A stretch of 64,000 nucleotides of DNA from an uncultured Alphaproteobacteria bacterium (lineage in GTDB: Bacteria; Pseudomonadota; Alphaproteobacteria; Bin95): the NCBI GenBank assembly GCA_937891825.1, contig CALAHN010000089.1, positions 118,488 to 182,487 of the forward strand, in the 5' to 3' direction. This document shows positions 41,042 through 51,124 of the stretch, piece after piece (within the stretch, counting starts at the first letter, position 1; the number at the start of each line of letters is the position of its first letter). The notes beneath the pieces were generated by a model. The model searched no databases. It worked only from the letters and a program-made list of their open reading frames with translations, and was not told the DNA's origin. Position numbers and translations under genes: made by a program.

Positions 41042-42085
41042 TCAGGCCTGGATGGGCGGCAGTCCCAGCTTTTCGGCCAGCGCCGCTAGTCCTTCCCATG
41101 TCTTGTCCTCGATCTCGATGCCGCCGATGCGCTCCTGCTTGCGGCGATGTTCGACCTCGCCGGGGTAGAAGACCTCGTTGAAGCCGTCGGCGGTCGGGGT
41201 CGATTTCAGGTAGGCTGCGAAATCGGCGACATCCTTGCGGAAGGTTGCAAGCGGGCGGAACGCATCGACCTTGAAGCAGGCGATGAAGCAGCCGTCATTG
41301 TGTCGGCCTGTCGGCTCAACGCCGAACCCGAGGCCCGTCAGCAGGGCGGACAGGATTTCCACCATGGCGGAAAGGGCGTAGCCCTTGAAGCCGACATCGC
41401 CGCCGAGCGGCAGCAGCGCGCCGCCATTGCCCAGAACCGCCGGGTCGGTCGTCGGCGCGCCGTTCTCGTCGATCAGCCATCCTTGCGGCACATGTTCGCC
41501 CCGGGCTTGCGCCAGTTTGATCTTGCCGGCCGCCGCAGCGGCGGTCGAGAGATCGAAGAACAATGGGCCTTCGAGGTCAGATGGCACGGCGATCGAAATC
41601 GGATTGGTGCCAAGCCGCGCCTCACGGCCGCCGAAGGGCGCGACCTGTTTCGGCGCGCGGCCTGAATCGGCGGTCATCAGGCCGATCATGCCTGCCTCGG
41701 CCGCCATCAGGGGATAAGCTGCGACCCGCCCGACATGGCCCTGGCGGAATATCGTGCAAGCGGCGACATTTTGCGTCTTCGCCTTCTCGATGGTCATTTG
41801 CATGGCGCGTTCGGTCTGGACATAGCCGAAGCCCCAGTGCGCATCGACGACGGTCGTCGTCGGGCTTTCCTGGATGACTTCGAACTTGGCGCCAGGAACG
41901 ATATGGCCTTTGCCGATCCGGTCGACATAGGAAGGGATCTGGATGATGCCGTGGCTGTCGTGGCCCGCCAGATTGGCCTCGATGCAATGGCGCGCCACCG
42001 TCTCCGCTTCGTCGCGTGGCGCTCCCGCAGCTTCCAGGAGGTCCGCGGCGATCGCGCGGAGACGGTCGGGAGAATGCGACGCCAT
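41042..42085 (-). CDS. Malate/L-lactate dehydrogenase-family (Ldh2-type) oxidoreductase
   Basis: The 347-residue protein belongs to the YlbC/AllD/ComC type of NAD(P)-dependent dehydrogenases, unrelated to classical LDH. It has ARHCIEANLAGHDSHGI with the catalytic His, GYVQTERAMQMTIEKAK, GREARLGTNPISIAVPSD and GGDVGFKGYALSAMVEILS. Members oxidise 2-hydroxy acids such as malate, lactate, sulfolactate or ureidoglycolate; the substrate here is open. It lies 1 base after clpA on the same strand, so it may be read through from the clpS-clpA operon, with no obvious functional link. Confidence 0.9.
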   Translation of the reverse strand: MASHSPDRLRAIAADLLEAAGAPRDEAETVARHCIEANLAGHDSHGIIQIPSYVDRIGKGHIVPGAKFEVIQESPTTTVVDAHWGFGYVQTERAMQMTIEKAKTQNVAACTIFRQGHVGRVAAYPLMAAEAGMIGLMTADSGRAPKQVAPFGGREARLGTNPISIAVPSDLEGPLFFDLSTAAAAAGKIKLAQARGEHVPQGWLIDENGAPTTDPAVLGNGGALLPLGGDVGFKGYALSAMVEILSALLTGLGFGVEPTGRHNDGCFIACFKVDAFRPLATFRKDVADFAAYLKSTPTADGFNEVFYPGEVEHRRKQERIGGIEIEDKTWEGLAALAEKLGLPPIQA

Positions 42086-42086
42086 A

Positions 42087-44429
42087 TCAGGGAACCTTTG
42101 CTACAGCCTTTGGCTTCTTGGGTTTGCGGACCGGCGTATCCTTGCCGGGGAAGCGGAACTCGATGCCGGCGCCGGACTTCGCCTTGACAACTTCGACCGC
42201 GCCGCCATCGGCCAGTTTGCCGAACAGCAACTCTTCCGCCAAGGGCTTCTTGATATGCTCCTGGATGATGCGGGCGAGCGGACGCGCGCCGTATTCGGGG
42301 CTGTAGCCTTTCTCGCCAAGCCACTTCCGGGCGCCGGCCGTCAGCTCGATCGAAACGCCGCGTTCGGCCAGTTGGCCCTCCAACTCGGCGATGAACTTGT
42401 CTACGACGCGGTCGATCACTTCCGGCGGCAGCGTCTTGAATGAAATTGTCGCGTCCAGGCGATTGCGGAATTCCGGCGTGAACAGCTTGTTGATGGCGTC
42501 CTGGTCGTCGCCTTCGCGGATGCTGCGTCCGAACCCGATGGCGGGCTTCGCCAGGTCAGCAGCGCCCGCATTCGTCGTCATGATCAGGATGACGTTCCGG
42601 AAATCCACCTTCTTGCCGCTATGGTCGGTCAGCTTGCCGTGATCCATGATCTGCAGCAGCACGTTGTAGACATCCGGATGGGCTTTCTCGATTTCATCGA
42701 GCAGCAGCACGACATGGGGGTTCTGGTCGACCGCGTCGGTCAGAAGCCCGCCCTGGTCGAAGCCGACATAGCCCGGCGGCGCACCGATCAAGCGGGAGAC
42801 CGAATGGCGCTCCATGTATTCCGACATATCGAAGCGCACCAGCTCGACGCCCAGGATCTTCGCAAGCTGCTTGGCGGCTTCGGTCTTGCCGACGCCTGTC
42901 GGCCCGGCGAACAGATAGCTGCCGATGGGCTTTTCCGGCTGGCGGAGGCCAGCGCGAGCCAGCTTGACCGCGCTCGCCAGCGCTTCCATCGCCAGATCCT
43001 GGCCGAACACCGCCGCCTTGAGGTCGGTCAGCAGCGTGCCGAGCGAGACCTTGTCGTCCCGGCTGACGGATTTGGCCGGGATGCGGGCGATCTTGGAGAC
43101 GATTTCCTCGATTTCCTTGACGCCGATAGTTTTGCGCCGACGCGATTCCGGCAACAGCATCTGCGCCGCGCCGACTTCGTCGATCACGTCGATCGCCTTG
43201 TCCGGAAGCTTCCGGTCGTTGATATAGCGCGCCGAAAGCTCGACCGCGGTGCGGATCGCGTCCTTGGTGTAGCGCACCTTGTGATGCTCTTCGTAGACCG
43301 GCTTCAGGCCCATCATGATCTTGATGGCGTCATCGACGGAAGGCTCGTTGACGTCGATCTTCTGGAACCGCCGGACGAGGGCGCGGTCCTTCTCGAAATA
43401 GGACCGATATTCCTTGTATGTCGTTGATCCAATGCACCGAAGCGTCCCGGATGCGAGCGCCGGCTTCAAGAGGTTCGAGGCATCCATCGACCCGCCGGAC
43501 GTGGCGCCGGCGCCGATCACGGTATGAATTTCGTCGATGAAGAGGATCGATCCGGGCCGGTCCTCGAGTTCCTTCAGCACGGCCTTGATGCGTTCCTCGA
43601 AGTCGCCGCGATACCGGGTGCCGGCGAGGAGCGAACCCATGTCGAGGGAATAGATCACCGCGTCGCTCAGGACCTCGGGCGTTTCGCCCTCGACAATGCG
43701 CCGGGCGAGGCCCTCGGCGATCGCGGTCTTGCCGACGCCGGGATCGCCGACCAGCAGGGGATTGTTCTTGGTGCGGCGACAGAGGATTTGAATGACGCGC
43801 TCAAGCTCGTGGCTGCGGCCGATGAGCGGATCGATCTTGCCGGCCAGAGCTTTCTCATTCAGGTCGACGCAATAGGCCTCCAGGGCTTCGGCGCCGGATT
43901 TGTCCTCTTCGGCCTCTTCGTTTGGCGGGTTGTCGCCGCCGCGCCGTTCCGATTGCCCGCGCGGGCGCCGGCGTTCGGAGGGCTGGCCGCCCTTTGCGAC
44001 GCCGTGGGAGATGTATTGCACCGCATCGAGCCGCGTCATGTTCTGCTGGTGCAGAAAATAGACCGCATGGCTTTCGCGTTCGGAGAAGATCGCGACCAGA
44101 ACATTCGCGCCGGTGACTTCCTCGCGACCGGAGGACTGGACGTGGATCGCGGCGCGCTGGAGCACCCGCTGGAAGCCGGCCGTCGGTTTCGGGTCGGCGG
44201 CTTCGATCCCAAGCGGGCGGCGCATGCCGTTGAATTCTTCGTCGATATAGCCGGTCAGGTCCGCCTTGAGCTTGTCGATATCGACCGAACAGGCCCGGAG
44301 CACCGCAATGGCGTCCCGATCGTCGGTCAAGGCGATCAGGAGATGCTCAAGCGTCGCATATTCGTGCGTGCGGTCGCGGGCGACGCCAAGCGCCTTGTGC
44401 AGCGTCTCTTCAAGATTGCGGGACAACAT
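42087..44429 (-). CDS. clpA: ATP-dependent Clp protease ATP-binding subunit ClpA
   Basis: ClpA is the AAA+ unfoldase that feeds substrates, including N-end rule proteins, to ClpP. The 780-residue product has the Clp N-domain (about 1-145), AAA-1 with Walker [21 protein letters not shown] and Walker [15 protein letters not shown], and AAA-2 with [19 protein letters not shown] and [17 protein letters not shown]-terminal D2-small domain follows. It lacks the ClpB middle coiled-coil and follows clpS, which identifies it as ClpA. Its 65-base gap from clpS indicates one operon. Confidence 0.97.
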   Translation of the reverse strand: MLSRNLEETLHKALGVARDRTHEYATLEHLLIALTDDRDAIAVLRACSVDIDKLKADLTGYIDEEFNGMRRPLGIEAADPKPTAGFQRVLQRAAIHVQSSGREEVTGANVLVAIFSERESHAVYFLHQQNMTRLDAVQYISHGVAKGGQPSERRRPRGQSERRGGDNPPNEEAEEDKSGAEALEAYCVDLNEKALAGKIDPLIGRSHELERVIQILCRRTKNNPLLVGDPGVGKTAIAEGLARRIVEGETPEVLSDAVIYSLDMGSLLAGTRYRGDFEERIKAVLKELEDRPGSILFIDEIHTVIGAGATSGGSMDASNLLKPALASGTLRCIGSTTYKEYRSYFEKDRALVRRFQKIDVNEPSVDDAIKIMMGLKPVYEEHHKVRYTKDAIRTAVELSARYINDRKLPDKAIDVIDEVGAAQMLLPESRRRKTIGVKEIEEIVSKIARIPAKSVSRDDKVSLGTLLTDLKAAVFGQDLAMEALASAVKLARAGLRQPEKPIGSYLFAGPTGVGKTEAAKQLAKILGVELVRFDMSEYMERHSVSRLIGAPPGYVGFDQGGLLTDAVDQNPHVVLLLDEIEKAHPDVYNVLLQIMDHGKLTDHSGKKVDFRNVILIMTTNAGAADLAKPAIGFGRSIREGDDQDAINKLFTPEFRNRLDATISFKTLPPEVIDRVVDKFIAELEGQLAERGVSIELTAGARKWLGEKGYSPEYGARPLARIIQEHIKKPLAEELLFGKLADGGAVEVVKAKSGAGIEFRFPGKDTPVRKPKKPKAVAKVP

Positions 44430-44494
44430 GGGACTTGGTCCCTCCAGCTTCGGGGCGGCGCGGCTGCGCCAGATGGGTCGTCTCGACGGGCAGA

Positions 44495-44821
44495 TCAGTC
44501 CTTCTCAAGCGTAAGCTGGAGCGGATGCTCGTGTCGACGGGCAAACTCCACGACTTCGGTCACTTTCGTTTCGGCGACTTCATATGTGTAGACGCCGCAA
44601 ACGCCGATGCCGCGTCGATGGACGTTCAGCATGACCTGGGTCGCTTCCTCACGGCTCTTGCGGAAGAAACTTTCCAGGACATGGACGACGAACTCCATCG
44701 GCGTGTAGTCGTCGTTCAGCATTAAAACCTTGTACATCGCCGGTTTCTTGGTCCCCGGCTTTGTCCGGACGACGACGCCGGTTTCGCGGCCATCGCCTGG
44801 TTTATCGCCATCTTCGCTCAT
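44495..44821 (-). CDS. clpS: ATP-dependent Clp protease adaptor ClpS
   Basis: The 108-residue adaptor binds N-end rule substrates and the ClpA N-domain. Conserved features are [20 protein letters not shown], with the Asp-Asp/Met binding pocket, [20 protein letters not shown], with the His contacting the substrate amino group, and a C-terminal [20 protein letters not shown]. The N-terminal 25 residues are a flexible extension. It is the first gene of clpS-clpA, with TATACT about 30 bases before the ATG on the reverse strand but no matching -35. Confidence 0.97.
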   Translation of the reverse strand: MSEDGDKPGDGRETGVVVRTKPGTKKPAMYKVLMLNDDYTPMEFVVHVLESFFRKSREEATQVMLNVHRRGIGVCGVYTYEVAETKVTEVVEFARRHEHPLQLTLEKD

Positions 44822-44917
44822 TGTGCTCGTGCGCTCTTCCGTTGGCTTCGCCCTAGAGTATAGGGCAATGGGACAAGAATATGGCGGCTCCGGCGCACAA
44901 GAAAGGGCAGATGCCCC

Positions 44918-46452
44918 TTATTGGCCAGATTTTCCGAGTTTCGCCAAAGCCGCCGCTCGTTCCCGCGCGACCGCCTGCAGCGCCGCCCGGTCGATTTTAT
45001 TGGTGCTGGCGAGCGGCAGCGCATCCAGGAAAAAGATGCGCCGGGGGTGTGCGTATGCCGGGCCGTTCGCCAGGGCGAATTGCTTCAACTCCGCCTCCGT
45101 CACGGCGTCCGGGCGGGTCGGCGCCACGAAGGCGACCGGGGCCTCGCCCTTGACCCCATGGGGGACAGGCGTCACCGCCGACTGGCGGACGGCAGGGTGC
45201 TTTTCCAGCACGGCTTCAACCTCGGCCGGATAGATGTTTTCGCCGCCGCAATTGAACATGTCGTCCGCACGGCTGATGAACCAGTAGAAACCCTCGGCGT
45301 CCCGCCGCAGCATGTCGCCGGTCCTGAACCAGCCGCTGCCTGGCAGCTTGGCGGCAGTCGCTTCCGGCAGATTGTGGTAACCCAGCATCACGCCGGGGTT
45401 CCTGACCCAAAGCTCGCCTGAATGCGCGCCGCCCGGATCGGCGGGATAATCCGGGTCCGCGACCAGCATGACCTCGCCCCCTGCCAAAGGCGCGCCGCAG
45501 GAGCCAAGCGGCCGCGGCAAGCCGTCGGGATGCGCGCCGAACATGCGGGGCCAGCTTCGGTGACGCCATACTGGATCGTGATCGTCGGACCGTTGAAGGT
45601 CTCCCGCACCTGTTTCAGCAGCGACGGCGATGCGGGCGCGGAGCCCATCGACACTTCCTTGACCGATGTCAGGTCGGTTCGGGCGATCGTCTCGCGCTCC
45701 AGCAAGAGCATGGCGATCATCGCCGGGACGCCGGAGATCGTATCGGGCCGGAACCGCTCGATCGCGGCAAGATAGGTTCTGGCGTCGAAGCGCGGCATCA
45801 GGACGATGCGGGCGCCGGTGAAGAAGGCGCTCTTGGTCACCATCAGCGCGTTCTTGTGATAGAGCGGCGCCGCGACGAGATAGACCCCGTCCGGCCGCAT
45901 CCAGGCGGCCGTCGAAGGTCCCCAGAGCTGGCCGGCGTGATCCAGGAGGACGCCTTTCGGCCGGCCGGTCGAGCCGGACGTATAGGGATGCAGCGCGACG
46001 TCGCCGGGCGCTGGGACGACCGGATCGAAGGGGCCGGGGTCGAGGAAGGCCTCAAATTCCGGGCCGAATGCGACCGTGGGCAGGCCGGATGGCGTCAGGT
46101 GGGCGAAGTCCGGCTCCATGAAGGCGATCTTGGCGCCCGAATCCCGAATGACGTAGTCGTAGATTTCGCCCGAGAGCTTGATGTTGATCGGGGCGGGCGC
46201 CATGCCGGCCCGCATCGCGCCGAAAAAGATCGCAAGATACTCGATCCGGTTAAGGGCGAGCACGCCGACCCGGTCGCCCGGCACAAGCCCGCGGCGGCGG
46301 AGACCGCGGGCCACGCCGTTCGCCATGCGGTCGAGATCGTCATAGGTGAAGGCGGCGTCGCCCGATTTTGAAAGATCGACGACGGCAGTCCGATTCTGGC
46401 TGAGATGACGCGCGAAGATCATGCCGAGATTGGCGATGGCGGCGGTGGACAT
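44918..46452 (-). pseudogene. AMP-dependent acyl-CoA synthetase, interrupted by a frameshift
   Basis: Two overlapping reverse-strand ORFs together encode one class I adenylating enzyme of about 510 residues. The N-terminal part (46452 to about 45550) holds PYTSGSTGRPKGVLLDHAGQ and ends in the motif IQYGVTEAGP. The C-terminal part (about 45547 to 44918) continues MFGAHPDGLPRPLGSCGAPL, then DMFNCGGENIYPAEVE and the catalytic Lys in STNKIDRAAL. One base is missing in the C-run (GGGG at 45547-45550 on the forward strand); adding one C restores a continuous frame. Either the gene is a recent pseudogene or this is a homopolymer sequencing error. Confidence 0.85.
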
Positions 46453-46497
46453 CGATGCTGGCTCCGGCGGCGACAGCGGGAACAGTCGCTATGGGGC

Positions 46498-46842
46498 TTA
46501 TAGTAAACTCGGCGCCAGTTTAGGCAATTGGATACGCAAACCGTCCTGGGCCTCGGTCAGGACGATCTGGCAGCCGAGCCTGGAGGTCTCGGCGGCGCCC
46601 GGCGCCAGATCGAGGATGGAATCCTCCTCCTCGCTCGGCGGGGGCAGGACGTCGAAAGCTGCTGGCTCCAGAATGACATGGCAGGTGGAGCAAGCCATCG
46701 AGCCTTCGCAGTCGCCCTCGATCGCAGCGCCGACTCGCCATGCCAGAGCGAGCACGGATTCGCCGACACGTGCCTCCACCGGCATTTCACGGCCGTCCGC
46801 CTGGATGAACGTGACCTTGGGCACGGGGTCAGGCTGCCGCAT
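46498..46842 (-). CDS. [2Fe-2S] ferredoxin (ISC-type)
   Basis: The 114-residue adrenodoxin-type ferredoxin has the cluster-binding cysteines in CEGSMACSTCHVIL (Cx5Cx2C) and a fourth in SRLGCQIVL. Such ferredoxins deliver electrons for Fe-S cluster assembly or to P450s. Following two cysteine desulfurase genes points to Fe-S assembly. The ATG at 46842 lies 14 bases inside the upstream desulfurase gene, giving an overlapping coupled start; the ORF track starts 42 codons too far upstream. IscU, IscA, HscA/B and Suf genes are not visible. Confidence 0.92.
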   Translation of the reverse strand: MRQPDPVPKVTFIQADGREMPVEARVGESVLALAWRVGAAIEGDCEGSMACSTCHVILEPAAFDVLPPPSEEEDSILDLAPGAAETSRLGCQIVLTEAQDGLRIQLPKLAPSLL

Positions 46843-48034
46843 CGGGGCGGGCCGCCTGGCCCGCCGCGGCGGCAAGCGCCTTGGCGGCGGCAACGACTTC
46901 CGCTTCCGTCGTTTGCCGCCCGAACCCGATCCGAAGCGATGTCGCGGCGACCTCTGGCGACAAACCAAGCGCGCTCAACACATAGCTCGGCTCGACCGAG
47001 GCCGAGGAACAGGCGGAGCCGGTCGCGACGGCGATATGCGGCGCGGCGGCCATGACATCCAGCGCCGGCGCGTCTTTGAAGGCGATATTGAGATTGCCGG
47101 CGAGGCGCGGCGTCAACGCGCCGTTGACCGTGAAAATGGCGCCGCTGGTCTTCAAGGTCTCGCGGAACAGCAAGCTCAAGCGCTCGAGGCGCTTGCTCTC
47201 CGCATCCAGTTCAGCCGCGGCGATCCGGGCGGCGGCGCCGAAGCCGACGATCAGCGGCGGCGGCAGCGTGCCGGAGCGCAGACCTCGTTCCTGACCGCCG
47301 CCATGGAATAGCGGCAGCAAGCGTGCGCGCGGCCGACGCCGGACAAAGAGCGCCCCCATCCCCTTCGGACCGTACATCTTGTGGCCGGAGATGCTCATTA
47401 AGTCGATGCCCAATGCGGTCGCGTCGAGCGGAAACTTGCCGACTGCCTGCGCGGCGTCGACATGGAGCAGCGCGCCGGCTGCGCGGGTCAATTGGGCAGC
47501 TTCCGCGACCGGCTGAATGACGCCGATCTCGTTGTTCGCCGCCATGAGGCAGACCAGGCTCGTAGGCGTCTTGAGCGCGGCTTCCAAAGCAGTCAGGTCG
47601 GCGAAGCCGTCCGCCGTCACGGGCAGGGTTTCGACCGTGAAGCCTTCGTCGGAGAGTGAGCGTGCGGCCTCCAGCACGCACTTGTGCTCGAAGGCGAAAA
47701 CCAGGACCCGCTTCACGCCGTCGCCCATGCGGGCGCGGAACCGGGCCGCCCCGATGATCGCCAGATTGTTGGCCTCGGTCGCGCCTGATGTAAACACGAT
47801 CTCCCGCGGGTCCGCGCCGATCAGGTCAGCGATATTGGCCCGCGCCTGCTCGACGGCGGCCTCCGCCTTCCGGCCGAAACCATGCTGGATCGAATGGGGA
47901 TTGCCGAATTCCTCCTGGAGGAAGGGCAGCATGGCGTCGAGCGCGCGGCGGTCGAGCGGGGTCGTCGCCTGATAGTCGAGGTAGATGGGGGCGTCCGTCA
48001 CGGGGGCAGCTTTCCTTGGATGGGCCAGCGTCAT
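46829..48034 (-). CDS. Cysteine desulfurase (IscS/NifS family)
   Basis: The 401-residue PLP enzyme converts cysteine to alanine and a persulfide for Fe-S clusters and thio-modifications. It has IYLDYQATTPLDRRALDAML, TSGATEANNLAIIGAARF, the PLP Lys in SISGHKMYGPKGMGALFVRR, and the persulfide Cys in TGSACSSASVEPSYVL. Its ATG overlaps the stop of a second desulfurase gene (ATGA). The SACSSxSxEPSxVL loop is the long mobile loop of group I desulfurases. Confidence 0.95.
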   Translation of the reverse strand: MTLAHPRKAAPVTDAPIYLDYQATTPLDRRALDAMLPFLQEEFGNPHSIQHGFGRKAEAAVEQARANIADLIGADPREIVFTSGATEANNLAIIGAARFRARMGDGVKRVLVFAFEHKCVLEAARSLSDEGFTVETLPVTADGFADLTALEAALKTPTSLVCLMAANNEIGVIQPVAEAAQLTRAAGALLHVDAAQAVGKFPLDATALGIDLMSISGHKMYGPKGMGALFVRRRPRARLLPLFHGGGQERGLRSGTLPPPLIVGFGAAARIAAAELDAESKRLERLSLLFRETLKTSGAIFTVNGALTPRLAGNLNIAFKDAPALDVMAAAPHIAVATGSACSSASVEPSYVLSALGLSPEVAATSLRIGFGRQTTEAEVVAAAKALAAAAGQAARPDAAA

Positions 48035-49128
48035 TGACGTTTGCGATTATAGAGCGTCCGCCAGGCTTCGACGAACCCGGCTGTGTCAGCCGCCGTCGTC
48101 GTCAGCCCGAGGCTGATGCGGATTGTCGCCGCGACGGTCGGGCTGGGCAGCCCCATCGCCTGAAGAACATGGCTTGCCGCAACCTTGCCCGAGGAGCAGG
48201 CAGCGCCAGCGGAAACCGCATAGCCTGCAAGGTCGAACGCCATCACCTGGGTCGCCGCCTCAACGCCATGCATGGGAATGGCAGCGGTGTTGGCGAGGCG
48301 CGGCCCAGCGCCGCCGATGGCGACGGCCTCGGCGTCGATCATCAGGATCGCCCGCTCCATCCGGTCTCTGAGCTGCTTGAGGCGCGGCTGATCGGCGATG
48401 CTTGCGTCGATCTCCGAAGCCGCAGCGCCAAACCCGGCGATCCCGATCAGGTTCTCGGACCCGCCCCGAAGCCCGCGCTCCTGGCCGCCGCCGACGATCA
48501 GGCCTTGCGGGGCGACTCCGAGCCGGAAGATCGCAGCGCCGACGCCCAGGGGGCCGCCGATCTTGGCGGCCGAAACAGCGACGGCGTCCGCGCCGAGTTC
48601 ATTCAGGTCGAGCGCCAGCTTGCCATAGGCTTGGGCCGCATCGACGACAAGCGCCCCGCCGGCGCGATGGACAATCTCCGCAATTTTCCGAACGGGCTGC
48701 ACAGTCCCAGTTTCATTGTTCGCCAGCATGACAGCGACAATCGCATCGCGGGCGTCCGCGCCGAGCGCCGCTTCCAGCGCGGCCAGATCGAGAATGCCGT
48801 CGCCGTTCAGCGGCAGCAGCCGCGCGCCCGCCGGCGCCTGAAGGACGGCGGCATGTTCGCTGGCGCTCGCGAGCAACCGCGTCCGGCCGCCGATCCTGAG
48901 CGCCAGTTGGCAAGCTTCGGTTCCCGATCCTGTGAACACAACATCCGCCGGCCGGGCGCCGGCGCTCAGGGCCACTGCCGTCCGGGCGTCTTCGATCAGG
49001 CGCCGGGCGCGGCGGCCGTGGTCATGGACGGATGATGGGTTGCCGATCAAGCCCATCGCCGCCGCCACCGCCGCCGCCGCCGCAGGCCTGAGCGGGGCGG
49101 CGGCATTATGATCCAGGTAAACAGTCAT
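48031..49128 (-). CDS. Cysteine desulfurase-like protein, second tandem gene
   Basis: The 365-residue protein is a diverged NifS-family member: VYLDHNAAAPLRPAAAAAVA, TGSGTEACQLALRIGG, ANNETGTVQPVRKIAEIV, a Lys in VSAAKIGGPLGVGAAIF at the PLP position (GGPLG replaces the usual YGPKG), and Cys in SAGAACSSGKVAASHVL. The key residues remain, so it may be active, but the PLP-site loop differs and the protein is Ala-rich. A tandem NifS pair after an alpha/beta-hydrolase gene is an arrangement I recall from other Alphaproteobacteria near suf genes. The start has no clear ribosome binding site. Confidence 0.9.
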   Translation of the reverse strand: MTVYLDHNAAAPLRPAAAAAVAAAMGLIGNPSSVHDHGRRARRLIEDARTAVALSAGARPADVVFTGSGTEACQLALRIGGRTRLLASASEHAAVLQAPAGARLLPLNGDGILDLAALEAALGADARDAIVAVMLANNETGTVQPVRKIAEIVHRAGGALVVDAAQAYGKLALDLNELGADAVAVSAAKIGGPLGVGAAIFRLGVAPQGLIVGGGQERGLRGGSENLIGIAGFGAAASEIDASIADQPRLKQLRDRMERAILMIDAEAVAIGGAGPRLANTAAIPMHGVEAATQVMAFDLAGYAVSAGAACSSGKVAASHVLQAMGLPSPTVAATIRISLGLTTTAADTAGFVEAWRTLYNRKRQ

Positions 49129-49255
49129 GGCTTAAAATGCGCCCTGCATGCGGAAGTTCTTGAAAATAGCGCCAGAGAAGCGCATTTCTACGCTCCCGAC
49201 CCCCATCCCGATAGCGTCGTTCGACGCCTTTCAGATTTGCTGAAGAGAGTTATGC

Positions 49256-49963
49256 ATGGCCGAAGTCATTATCGCGGGTCCTGAAGGACGGATTGAAGGT
49301 CGATATCATCACGTCGCCGAAGCGGATGCGCCACTGGCGATTATCCTGCACCCGCACCCGCAGTATGGCGGGAATATGAACAATCGGGTCGTGCAGGGCC
49401 TGGCGCATTTATACGCCAGGCGCGGCTTTTCGACATTGCGCTTCAATTTCCGCGGCGTCGGCCGCTCCCAGGGTCAGTATGGCCGTGGGGAGGGAGAATT
49501 GATGGATGCCGCCGCCGCGCTCGATTGGCTGCAGTCGATCAAGCCGGACGCTAAGACCGTCTGGGTCGCCGGGTTTTCGTTCGGGGCCTGGATCGGCATG
49601 CAATTGCTGATGCGCCGGCCGGAGATCGGCGGGTTCATTTCGGTATCGCCGCCGGCGAACATGTACGACTTCTCCTTCCTGGCGCCGTGCCCGTCCTCCG
49701 GCCTGATCATTCACGGCGACGCCGATGAGATCGTGCCCCAGGAAGCAGTGCTGCGATTGATCGACAAGCTGGCCATGCAAAAAGGCATCACGGTTGACTA
49801 CGAGAATATCGAAGGCGCGGGACATGTCTTCGGACCGCAGCTTGAATTGATGCTGTCGCGCTGCGAGGTCTATCTGGATCGACGGATGTCGGAAGATGCA
49901 GTCTTCGCGCTGCCCCCGCCTCCGGACCCCGAACTCGACGAAGAGATCGATGCGGCCGAATAA
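49256..49963 (+). CDS. Alpha/beta hydrolase (dienelactone hydrolase-like)
   Basis: The 235-residue protein has the nucleophile elbow GFSFGAWIG (GxSxG), the catalytic Asp in IHGDADEIVP and His in GAGHVFGPQLE, plus the oxyanion region LHPHPQYGGNMNNRVVQGLA. This LHPHPxxGGxMxxxV family is widespread in bacteria and is often found next to nifS/suf genes; its substrate is unknown. The C-terminus is an acidic, proline-rich tail. It is divergent from the desulfurase pair and convergent with anmK, whose stop abuts its own. Confidence 0.9.
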   Translation: MAEVIIAGPEGRIEGRYHHVAEADAPLAIILHPHPQYGGNMNNRVVQGLAHLYARRGFSTLRFNFRGVGRSQGQYGRGEGELMDAAAALDWLQSIKPDAKTVWVAGFSFGAWIGMQLLMRRPEIGGFISVSPPANMYDFSFLAPCPSSGLIIHGDADEIVPQEAVLRLIDKLAMQKGITVDYENIEGAGHVFGPQLELMLSRCEVYLDRRMSEDAVFALPPPPDPELDEEIDAAE

Positions 49964-51040
49964 TCAGCGCCGGGCGCGGGCCAACCGGCCGCCGGGCATT
50001 GGCCGCGGCGCGCCGGTGGTCTCGGGGAAGCTGATCGGCAGGTTCAGGAGTTTGCGGACACCGAGATAGGCAAAGGCCTCGGCCTCGATGTCGTCGCCTT
50101 TGAAGCCTAGCGTTTCAATCGGCCCGACCGGCGCCGGGATCAGCGCGGCCAATCGCTCCATCAGCCAGGCGTTCGAGCGGCCGCCGCCCGAAATCAACCA
50201 GCGCGCTGGCGGCGCCGGAAAGAGCGCGCCGCTTGCGGCGATCGCAGCCGCCGTCAGTTCGGTCAGCGTCGCCGCGCCGTCTGCGAGCGATAGCCCTGTC
50301 GCCAGCGCGTCGGAAAAATCCAGGCGATCCAGGGACTTCGGCGGCGGCCTTTGGAAGAACGCCGCTGACAGCATCCGGTCAATTCGGCTTTGGTCCACGA
50401 CGCCGGTCCGCGCGATCCTGCCATTGGCGTCGAACGGCTGGTCCGTATGGCGCGCTATCCAGTCGTCGATCGAGCCATTGCCCGGCCCGACATCGCAGGC
50501 GATCAGCCGGGCGCTTCGATCGATCCAAGTTACATTGGCGACGCCGCCGATATTGACGAACGCCAGCGGCCTCTGGGGCGCGGCTTCTGCCAGCGCTGCG
50601 TGGTAGATCGGCGCCAGCGGCGCGCCTTGCCCGCCAGCGGCCACATCGTCGGAGCGAAAATCGAAAGCCACATCGATGCCGATGCTGTTGGCGAGCCGTT
50701 GGCCGTCGCCGATCTGCCATGTGCGGCCCTCCTGGGGACGGTGCAGGACGGTCTGGCCGTGAAATCCGACGATCCGGATGGATTTCCGGGATTGCGCCAG
50801 GCGCTCCAACAGGGTTTCGACGGCCTTGGCATGAAAGTCGGTGAGGGTGGCCTCAAGGCTGGCTGGATCGATGTCGCCGTCAAGCGCGCGTCTCAGATCC
50901 TTGCGGAATGCGGATGGATAACAGAGCGTCAGCGCGCCCATCGGCCGGACCCATCCGGCGCCGTCCGTTTCCAGCAATGCGGCGTCAACGCCGTCCAGCG
51001 ATGTCCCGCTCATCAGCCCGATCGCAAGGCAGGGGATCAT
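49964..51040 (-). CDS. anmK: Anhydro-N-acetylmuramic acid kinase
   Basis: AnmK phosphorylates and opens 1,6-anhydro-MurNAc in cell-wall recycling. The 358-residue protein has the ATP-binding start [73 protein letters not shown] and [12 protein letters not shown], all hallmark AnmK segments. Its ORF in the track continues about 340 codons upstream as tyrS antisense, which is spurious; ATG 51040 ([12 protein letters not shown]) is the family start. It is divergent from tyrS, a pairing common in proteobacteria. Confidence 0.95.
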   Translation of the reverse strand: MIPCLAIGLMSGTSLDGVDAALLETDGAGWVRPMGALTLCYPSAFRKDLRRALDGDIDPASLEATLTDFHAKAVETLLERLAQSRKSIRIVGFHGQTVLHRPQEGRTWQIGDGQRLANSIGIDVAFDFRSDDVAAGGQGAPLAPIYHAALAEAAPQRPLAFVNIGGVANVTWIDRSARLIACDVGPGNGSIDDWIARHTDQPFDANGRIARTGVVDQSRIDRMLSAAFFQRPPPKSLDRLDFSDALATGLSLADGAATLTELTAAAIAASGALFPAPPARWLISGGGRSNAWLMERLAALIPAPVGPIETLGFKGDDIEAEAFAYLGVRKLLNLPISFPETTGAPRPMPGGRLARARR

Positions 51041-51124
51041 CGGGGCGCGCCTGGATTTGCCGCGAGGCCTGGGGGCATGGTAAGCGCTTGGCCCCCCGCA
51101 GCCTCGTTGAATGTCTGGCGAACC

